DNA from: Rugosibacter sp.
Lineage (GTDB): Bacteria > Pseudomonadota > Gammaproteobacteria > Burkholderiales > Rhodocyclaceae
Direction of reading: 5' to 3'
Length of the DNA stretch: 10,014 nucleotides
Assembly: GCA_030652715.1 (NCBI GenBank)
Contig: JAUSQB010000111.1
Span: forward strand, 1 to 10,014
Below, one piece after another: positions 4,804 to 10,014 of the stretch. A program made the translations under genes and the position numbers. Position 1 is the first letter of the stretch, and each line of letters opens with the position of its first letter. The notes beneath the pieces were generated by a model. It saw only the letters and a list, made by a program, of their open reading frames with translations, ran no database searches and had not been told where the DNA came from.

Positions 4804-5814
4804 CTACGCCGCTAATTGTTCAATGGCTGCAATCCCACTGGCATAGCAGTGCTCATCCTGCTGCCAGGGTTCATCCGGCACAAGTCGGCTAAGCGCTCGA
4901 GTGCCAGATGCATGTCCCGGCTGCCAGGTCGCTAACAAGATGCCTACGTCATCGGGCGCATTGCACACCAGCAGTACATCGCATCCGGCTGTCCAGGCCG
5001 CATTGGCTCGGTCGACAATATTCCCGGCCACACTGGCGCCTTCCATCGATAGATCGTCGCTGAAAATAACACCATCAAAGGCAAACTCATTACGTAATTT
5101 ATTGATCCACACCGGAGAAAAACCGGCAGGCCGTGAATCGACTTGCGGATAAATGACATGCGCGGGCATGATGGCATCCAGTACAAGGTGCTGATACGGC
5201 ATCAAGTCCTCGCGCATGTCAGATAACACGCGCTCATCCACCGGAATAGCTACATGAGAATCCGCAGTAACCCAGCCGTGGCCAGGAAAGTGTTTGCCGC
5301 AACAGCGCATGCCCGCCGACTGCAATCCATTAATCAGTGCGCCAGCAAGTTCAATTACCGCCTGAGGATTGCGGTGGAAGGCGCGGTCGCCAATAACCCC
5401 GCTTCGCCTCCAATCAAGATCAAGCACGGGGGTGAACGAGAAATCAACGCCGCACTGACGCAGTTCAGCAGCAAGCAAATAACCGATGGTACGCGCCGCT
5501 TCACAAGCGCCTGTTGCATCGGTGTCCCACAAGGTGCCCAACTTTCGCATGGCGGGTATCAGGCTGAAGTCATCCCGGCAGCGCTGAACGCGGCCACCTT
5601 CGTGATCAATGGCAATCAATAAACGCGGTGTGCGCAGGGCATGAATCTTTGCACACAACTCGGCGAGTTGTTGACGGTCACGATAGTTGCGCGTGAAAAG
5701 TATTACCCCGCCGACTAATGGATGTGTCAACCGCTCATCATCCCGCGCAGTCAGCACATGTCCTTCAATGTCTATCATCAAGGGGCCAAGAGGTTGTGCT
5801 GAAAGTGTTTTCAT
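4804..5814 (-). CDS. nagZ: Beta-N-acetylhexosaminidase NagZ (GH3)
   Basis: NagZ removes N-acetylglucosamine from anhydro-muropeptides in the cytoplasm during peptidoglycan recycling, a step that in many bacteria also affects AmpC beta-lactamase induction. The protein has 336 residues, the normal length. It starts with GPLMIDIEG, has IDHEGGRVQR (69-78), and has the GH3 motif KHFPGHG (174-180) followed by DSH (185-187), which carries the catalytic histidine. FSDDLSMEGA (251-260) carries the nucleophilic aspartate. There is no signal peptide, as expected for a cytoplasmic enzyme. Its ATG overlaps the acpS stop as ATGA, so the two are translationally coupled. It is the last gene of the housekeeping operon. 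Confidence 0.96.
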   Translation of the reverse strand: MKTLSAQPLGPLMIDIEGHVLTARDDERLTHPLVGGVILFTRNYRDRQQLAELCAKIHALRTPRLLIAIDHEGGRVQRCRDDFSLIPAMRKLGTLWDTDATGACEAARTIGYLLAAELRQCGVDFSFTPVLDLDWRRSGVIGDRAFHRNPQAVIELAGALINGLQSAGMRCCGKHFPGHGWVTADSHVAIPVDERVLSDMREDLMPYQHLVLDAIMPAHVIYPQVDSRPAGFSPVWINKLRNEFAFDGVIFSDDLSMEGASVAGNIVDRANAAWTAGCDVLLVCNAPDDVGILLATWQPGHASGTRALSRLVPDEPWQQDEHCYASGIAAIEQLAA

Positions 5815-6188
5815 GGCGTTTCCAGTAAAACAAATGCGACGGCGTAATCGTGTTCGTCGCTAATTGAAAGATGGGCCGTCATATTTCGCTGAGCAAAATA
5901 AGCGGCAAGGGATGAAGAAAAAACAAAGCCGGGTTTGCCCAGTGCATCATGCGTGATACTGATTTCAGGCAAAACCAAAGGGGAGCGTATGCCTGTACCC
6001 AAGGCCTTGCCCAAGGCTTCTTTGGCAGCAAATCGTTTGGCAAGCACACGGGCCGGGTCTTGACTGGCAGCGCAGGCAGTACGTTCATCTGGCGCTAAAA
6101 TCTTTTGCAAAGCTCGTTCGCCATGGCGCTGCCACAACTCGGCCATGCGTTTAATTGCGACGATATCAGTGCCTATACCAAAGATCAT
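5811..6188 (-). CDS. acpS: Holo-[acyl-carrier-protein] synthase AcpS
   Basis: AcpS transfers the 4'-phosphopantetheine group from CoA to a serine of acyl carrier protein, which makes it active for fatty acid synthesis. The protein has 125 residues, the usual size. It has IGTDIV with D8 and RFAAKEALGKALGTGI with E57, the two magnesium-binding acidic residues of the family. The ATG at 6188 lies 11 bases after the pdxJ stop. The bases before it (ATACATCGCCC) contain no ribosome-binding site, so translation probably depends on ribosomes finishing pdxJ. The pdxJ-acpS order is widely conserved in Proteobacteria. Confidence 0.96.
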   Translation of the reverse strand: MIFGIGTDIVAIKRMAELWQRHGERALQKILAPDERTACAASQDPARVLAKRFAAKEALGKALGTGIRSPLVLPEISITHDALGKPGFVFSSSLAAYFAQRNMTAHLSISDEHDYAVAFVLLETP

Positions 6189-6199
6189 GGGCGATGTAT

Positions 6200-6934
6200 T
6201 TAGTTAATGAGGTTTTTCATTTCACGCACTGCTTCTCGCATGCCCACAAAAACAGCTCGGCTGACAATGGCGTGACCAATATGCAATTCACGAATGTCCG
6301 GTAGTGCAGCAATAGGCTGCACGTTAATGTAGTTAAGCGCGTGCCCGGCATTTAGCCGCATGCCTGCACTGGAAATCGCTTCACCCGCTGCGCGAAGTTT
6401 TGCCAGTTCAACCTTAACGGCTGGGTTGTCTTCATCACGTCCTTGTGCATGAAATGCCAGTGCATAGGGTCCGGTATGCAGTTCGCACACATGCACACCG
6501 ATACGCGCCGCAGCGGCAACTTGGACTAATTCAGCATCAATAAACACACTGGTCTGAATACCCGCTTGAGCCAGACGAGAAACAACCGTGTGCAAGCGCT
6601 GCTCCTGCTCAGCGACATTCAATCCGCCCTCGGTCGTGACTTCATGCCGCCCTTCGGGCACCAGCATGGCCATTTCAGGCTTGATGGCACAGGCAATAGA
6701 AACCATTTCTTCGGTTGCGGCCATTTCAAGGTTTAACTTGATGTGTGTGAGCTCGCGCAAGCGGCGCACATCGTGATCCTGAATATGCCGCCGATCTTCG
6801 CGCAGATGCACTGTGATGCCATCCGCACCGCCGAGTTGCGCTTCAACTGCCGCCCATACGGGATCTGGCTCATAAGTTTGTCGCGCCTGACGAATCGTGG
6901 CGACATGATCGATATTCACACCCAGCTTGATCAC
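6200..6934 (-). CDS. pdxJ: Pyridoxine 5'-phosphate synthase PdxJ
   Basis: PdxJ condenses 1-deoxyxylulose 5-phosphate with 3-amino-2-oxopropyl phosphate to form pyridoxine 5'-phosphate, the last ring-forming step of the DXP-dependent vitamin B6 pathway. The protein has 244 residues and is full length. Motifs are [15 protein letters not shown] (4-18), [11 protein letters not shown] (41-51) with H43, NLEMA with E70, [15 protein letters not shown] (90-104), CELHTG with E151, and NAGHALNY with H198. The start is GTG at 6934, overlapping the recO stop as GTGA. This shows coupling to recO. Confidence 0.97.
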   Translation of the reverse strand: MIKLGVNIDHVATIRQARQTYEPDPVWAAVEAQLGGADGITVHLREDRRHIQDHDVRRLRELTHIKLNLEMAATEEMVSIACAIKPEMAMLVPEGRHEVTTEGGLNVAEQEQRLHTVVSRLAQAGIQTSVFIDAELVQVAAAARIGVHVCELHTGPYALAFHAQGRDEDNPAVKVELAKLRAAGEAISSAGMRLNAGHALNYINVQPIAALPDIRELHIGHAIVSRAVFVGMREAVREMKNLIN

Positions 6935-7659
6935 AGTTCTTGCAACTCCATAAAGACCCGCCGCGATTGCAGCGGTTTTCCTCCCAGATGATGCGCAATC
7001 AGTTGGCGCATCAGCATCTTGCTCTCCAGCCGTGTTTGCGGATCGGTATAGTCGTCCGCAACCATATCGAGCAGCGTTTTACCACGTAAAACACTCATAT
7101 TCGCCGTATCATCAGCGCCGACTTTTCGCACAGGCCCGCGTTCAACCTGAAAAGCATACTGCGCTTGGGCAATGATCTGCTCACCCGTGACCGCCTCGCG
7201 ATCCAGCGTCACGCCGTAGCCTAATTCCTTGAGCAGTGTCTTCTCGAACCGCCTCAACTCGGGCGCATCCGCTCCGCCGAGAGCCAGCGCATGCAGTGCC
7301 GCACTGTAAGCGTCAAACAGCACACCATGCGGGTCTTCCCGTGGCAGCATCTTGACTAATAATTCATTGAGGTAATAGCCCAGCAACAAGCAGCGCCCGC
7401 CTAATAATGGCATGCCGCCTATCCATTCGGCCTTGGCCAGCGTTTTGACCTCCCCTGCCCCGAACCAGCCAAGTTCCAACGGCTGGAATGCCATCAGCAA
7501 TCCGCGCATGGCGGAACGTGGCCGTCGAGCACCACGTGCCAGTAGCGCCAAACGCCCATGGTCACGGGAAAAAGCATCGACGACTAAACTGGTTTCGCTA
7601 TACGGATAAAGGTGCAATACAAAGGCGCGTTGCTCATCAATGCGTTGTTTTCCACTCAC
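6931..7659 (-). CDS. recO: DNA repair protein RecO
   Basis: RecO works with RecR to load RecA onto gaps coated by single-strand-binding protein and can anneal complementary strands. The protein has 242 residues. The N-terminal OB-fold shows as [25 protein letters not shown] (12-36) followed by [15 protein letters not shown]. The helical C-terminal part includes [15 protein letters not shown] near residue 134 and a terminal [11 protein letters not shown]. The zinc-binding cysteines found in some RecO proteins are absent. The start is GTG at 7659, only four bases after the era stop, without a strong ribosome-binding site, so it is probably coupled to era. The era-recO-pdxJ order is conserved in Proteobacteria. 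Confidence 0.95.
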   Translation of the reverse strand: MSGKQRIDEQRAFVLHLYPYSETSLVVDAFSRDHGRLALLARGARRPRSAMRGLLMAFQPLELGWFGAGEVKTLAKAEWIGGMPLLGGRCLLLGYYLNELLVKMLPREDPHGVLFDAYSAALHALALGGADAPELRRFEKTLLKELGYGVTLDREAVTGEQIIAQAQYAFQVERGPVRKVGADDTANMSVLRGKTLLDMVADDYTDPQTRLESKMLMRQLIAHHLGGKPLQSRRVFMELQEL

Positions 7660-7663
7660 CGCG

Positions 7664-8551
7664 TTACTCGTAGCCCAAAGACTTCAAAGCGCGTTCATCA
7701 TCGGCCCAGCCGGTTTTTACCTTGATCCAGGTTTCCAGCCAAACCTTGCCGCCAAAAAGTTTTTCCATGTCTTTGCGGGCATCGGTTGAAATGCGTTTCA
7801 GCCGTTCTCCCTCCTTGCCAATGACCATGACTTTATGGGCTGACCGATCAACAATGATCGCCGCAAAAATACGCCGCAACTCGCCCTCTTGCTCAAACTT
7901 CTCGATCTCGACCGCCAAGCCATAAGGCAGTTCTTCGCCAAGATTGCGGAACAATTTTTCACGCAGAATCTCTGAAGCGAGAAAGCGTTCGGATCGATCC
8001 GTGATGTCATCCGCCTCAAACACCGGGGGCATTACGGGCAAATAAGTGGCGACAGCCGATAACAATGTCTCCGTACCCATGCCTTTTTCGGCAGACAGCG
8101 GCACGATCTCGCTAAAGGTGTGCAGGGCTGAAACTTGCGCGATAAATGGCAGCAATTTTCCTTTGTCAGCCAAACGGTCGATTTTATTGATCACCAGAAT
8201 AATCGGCTTTTCTGTCGGCAGCATGGCCATGAGCGCTTCTTCACCCGCCCCCCAGCGCCCTGCTTCAATCACCAGCAAAATCACATCTACATCGGCAAAT
8301 GACGAAGTGACGCTGCGATTCATCAACCGGTTAAGCGCATTCGTGTGCGATGTTTGAAAACCTGGCGTATCGACAAAAATAAATTGATTGTCTGCCGTGG
8401 TCAAGACACCGTGAATGCGGTGGCGCGTGGTTTGTGCCTTCCTTGAGGTGATGCTCACCTTGGCACCCACCAGACAATTCATCAGCGTTGATTTGCCCAC
8501 ATTAGGGCGGCCAATCACCGCTAAGTAACCAGTACGAAAATTTTCATTCAT
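7664..8551 (-). CDS. era: GTPase Era
   Basis: Era is an essential GTPase that binds the 3' end of 16S rRNA and helps the small ribosomal subunit mature. The protein has 295 residues and is full length. The GTPase motifs are GRPNVGKS (G1, 14-21), QTTRHRI (G2 region, 40-46), DTPG (G3, 61-64), NKID (G4, 122-125) and PLSAEKG (G5). The C-terminal KH domain carries VMVIGKEGERLKRI and ends LKSLGYE, as usual. The ATG at 8551 lies inside the end of rnc, overlapping by 8 bases, so expression of the two is coupled. Confidence 0.98.
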   Translation of the reverse strand: MNENFRTGYLAVIGRPNVGKSTLMNCLVGAKVSITSRKAQTTRHRIHGVLTTADNQFIFVDTPGFQTSHTNALNRLMNRSVTSSFADVDVILLVIEAGRWGAGEEALMAMLPTEKPIILVINKIDRLADKGKLLPFIAQVSALHTFSEIVPLSAEKGMGTETLLSAVATYLPVMPPVFEADDITDRSERFLASEILREKLFRNLGEELPYGLAVEIEKFEQEGELRRIFAAIIVDRSAHKVMVIGKEGERLKRISTDARKDMEKLFGGKVWLETWIKVKTGWADDERALKSLGYE

Positions 8552-9224
8552 TCTTTATTATGTCAATCCGGGTGAGTGCCAAACGAGCGGCTTCTTGTTC
8601 AGCGATGCGGCGACTACTGCCTTTGCCAACGCACGAAATATTCAGCGCAGCAACGGCACATGACACTTCAAATTCCTGTGCGTGCGCTTCGCCACGCAGG
8701 TTAATTAACGAATAACTCGGCAAGGATAAATGACGCCCTTGCATTAATTCCTGCAAGGCAGTTTTAGGGTCTTTCCCTGATTTTTTCGGATCGATACGCA
8801 AAATCCATGGAGTAAAAAGATGGTCAATAACCTGTTGTGCGGCAATAAACCCCGCATCAAGGAAAACTGCCGCAAACACGGCTTCCAAGGCATCAGCCAG
8901 CATTGACGGGCGGCTAGAGCCACCGCTTTTCATCTCCCCTTCGCCCAAGCGCAAATACTCCCCCAACCGAATGCTCCGTGCAATTTCAGCAAGGGTTTCC
9001 TGACGCACCAGGCTCGCCCTCAAGCGGGATAGCTCACCCTCAGTACATCTTGTATAGCGCAGAAACAGGGCGTGCGCAATGGCGCAATTCAGTATCGAGT
9101 CGCCAAGAAACTCCAGGCGTTCATTATGCGGCACACCAAAGCTTCGATGAGTCAGCGCCTGCCGGAGAAACTCTGGATGGATAAATTGATGCCCCAGGGA
9201 AGCTTCTACCGCCTTAAGCTTCAT
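8544..9224 (-). CDS. rnc: Ribonuclease III
   Basis: RNase III cuts double-stranded RNA, including rRNA precursors. The protein has 226 residues. The signature is NERLEFLGDS (34-43), with metal-binding E38 and D42. D111 and E114 in LADALEAVFAAVFLDAG complete the active site. The double-stranded RNA-binding domain starts near DPKTALQELMQ (about residue 152) and contains GKGSSRRIAEQEAA near the end. The ATG overlaps the DUF4845 stop as ATGA. RNase III often controls its own message by cutting the 5' leader. No obvious long stem is visible here, because the upstream sequence is coding. Confidence 0.97.
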   Translation of the reverse strand: MKLKAVEASLGHQFIHPEFLRQALTHRSFGVPHNERLEFLGDSILNCAIAHALFLRYTRCTEGELSRLRASLVRQETLAEIARSIRLGEYLRLGEGEMKSGGSSRPSMLADALEAVFAAVFLDAGFIAAQQVIDHLFTPWILRIDPKKSGKDPKTALQELMQGRHLSLPSYSLINLRGEAHAQEFEVSCAVAALNISCVGKGSSRRIAEQEAARLALTRIDIIKNE

Positions 9225-9580
9225 TTATTCGCGCTGCTACCCTCAAAATCAAAGACCAGGCTGACGTTATAAAACAAGGGAATTTTCTTTGTGTACGCAA
9301 AAGAAATAACTAGCTCCCCACTTTCCTTATTTACCTCGATATCTTGCGCAGTTACGCTTTTAATGACGTCAATATCGGCACGTTTATCGTACGCCGCACG
9401 CACATCACGTATTGCTGCATCTTTCAAAGTGCTATCTGCTGCGGTTGCTTTGACTATCTTGAGGATTTTTCCGTATTCAATCCATTCAGGCAATACTTTC
9501 ATCGTCAGCAAAGCGAGAACTGCAAAAATCACGCTGCCTATCATCATGCCATTGAGACTTACACCACGCTGAAGTTTCAT
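9221..9580 (-). CDS. DUF4845 small membrane protein
   Basis: The protein has 119 residues. Its N-terminal hydrophobic segment (about 11-31, MMIGSVIFAVLALLTMKVLPE) is preceded by two basic residues, which suggests a single membrane anchor with the rest outside the cytoplasm. Its start (MKLQRGVSLNGMMIGSVIF) looks somewhat like a pilin-type leader. The family (DUF4845) is regularly found between lepB and rnc in Beta- and Gammaproteobacteria, and its role is unknown. The ATG at 9580 lies 8 bases after the lepB stop, and AGGAGA directly after that stop serves as ribosome-binding site. The position suggests cotranscription with lepB and rnc. Confidence 0.9.
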   Translation of the reverse strand: MKLQRGVSLNGMMIGSVIFAVLALLTMKVLPEWIEYGKILKIVKATAADSTLKDAAIRDVRAAYDKRADIDVIKSVTAQDIEVNKESGELVISFAYTKKIPLFYNVSLVFDFEGSSANK

Positions 9581-9588
9581 TTTCTCTC

Positions 9589-10014
9589 CTAATGAAAACG
9601 GCCGATACGTTGTAAATCGCCAAAATTAAACCAGATAAAAAATGCTTTTCCTACCAGGTTTTGATCAGGAACAAAACCCCAGAAACGGCTATCCTGGGAA
9701 TTATCACGATTATCACCCATGACAAAATAATGCCCGATCGGTACCTGACAGCTTATGCCATCATTATTGTAGTGGCATTGATCACTATTCGGGAAACTCA
9801 CAATCGGCCGCACAAAACCTGACGCATCAGGATCGATAAGCACAGAATGCTGTACGTTGCCCAAGGCTTCTTTAAAACGCGGCGTGTAATACAAACGTGC
9901 AGGATCAAGATAGTCTCCCGCGCTTTCAAGTTTTACTTCCTGTCCATTGATGACCAGTTTTTTGTTGCGGTATTCCACATGATCTCCTGGCAGGCCGACC
10001 ACGCGCTTGATGTA
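9589..10014 (-). CDS. lepB: Signal peptidase I, C-terminal part (cut by the window end)
   Basis: LepB removes signal peptides from exported proteins at the outer face of the inner membrane by a Ser-Lys mechanism. The visible frame gives the last 141 residues. It opens with YIKRVVGLPGD, the family box with the catalytic lysine (third visible residue). HYFVMGDNRDNSQDSRFWGFVP near the C-terminus is the conserved GDNRDNSxDSR box. The N-terminal membrane segments and the catalytic serine lie outside the window. It is the first visible gene of the leftward block. Confidence 0.96.
   Translation of the reverse strand, partial: YIKRVVGLPGDHVEYRNKKLVINGQEVKLESAGDYLDPARLYYTPRFKEALGNVQHSVLIDPDASGFVRPIVSFPNSDQCHYNNDGISCQVPIGHYFVMGDNRDNSQDSRFWGFVPDQNLVGKAFFIWFNFGDLQRIGRFH

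Overview
The window joins two unrelated pieces of DNA. Bases 1 to about 2400 are the right end of an integrated filamentous phage (inovirus). Bases 2402-10014 are ordinary bacterial chromosome. The chromosomal gene order lepB, DUF4845, rnc, era, recO, pdxJ, acpS, nagZ, all in one direction with mostly overlapping ends, is typical of Betaproteobacteria, especially with nagZ directly after acpS. The moderate GC content would suit a member of the Nitrosomonadales, but that is a guess. No species can be named from the sequence.

Phage part. Reading leftward on the minus strand, the genes are: a gene V-type single-stranded DNA-binding protein (1580-1879), an unrecognised 82-residue Cys-containing protein (1331-1579), a possible 17-codon ORF (1265-1318), a PP-loop ATPase of the PAPS reductase family (540-1268), and the N-terminal 164 residues of a gene II/X-type replication initiator (492 to beyond base 1). 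The coat, adsorption and assembly genes would lie further left, outside the window. A DUF3693-type regulator with a C-terminal hydrophobic segment (2010-2384) is transcribed the other way. The 130 bases between the two transcription units hold two divergent promoters whose -35 boxes overlap. Three copies of an inverted repeat built on CCTCAA-N-TTGAGG are spaced through them, so the region reads as a lysogeny-type switch.

The phage ends in a XerC/XerD dif-like site (2374-2401) that matches 23 of 28 positions of E. coli dif. The last codons and stop codon of the regulator gene lie inside its XerC arm. This places the element among the Xer-exploiting filamentous phages of the CTX/Nf/Cf/Ypf kind.

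Chromosomal part. Rightward from the dif site come a DUF2189 multi-pass membrane protein, an acetyl-CoA hydrolase/CoA-transferase family enzyme, and then the housekeeping block. That block covers peptidoglycan recycling (nagZ), acyl-carrier-protein activation (acpS), vitamin B6 synthesis (pdxJ), recombination repair (recO), ribosome assembly and RNA processing (era, rnc), a small membrane protein (DUF4845) and signal peptidase I (lepB, cut by the window end with its catalytic lysine still visible). All are on the minus strand, and nothing in them looks damaged.

The points most worth following up are the dif junction, the three-operator divergent promoter, and the PP-loop gene. The PP-loop gene is clearly richer in GC than the phage genes around it and looks like cargo. 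No RNA genes, CRISPR arrays or insertion sequences were seen, and no gap between genes exceeds 300 bases.
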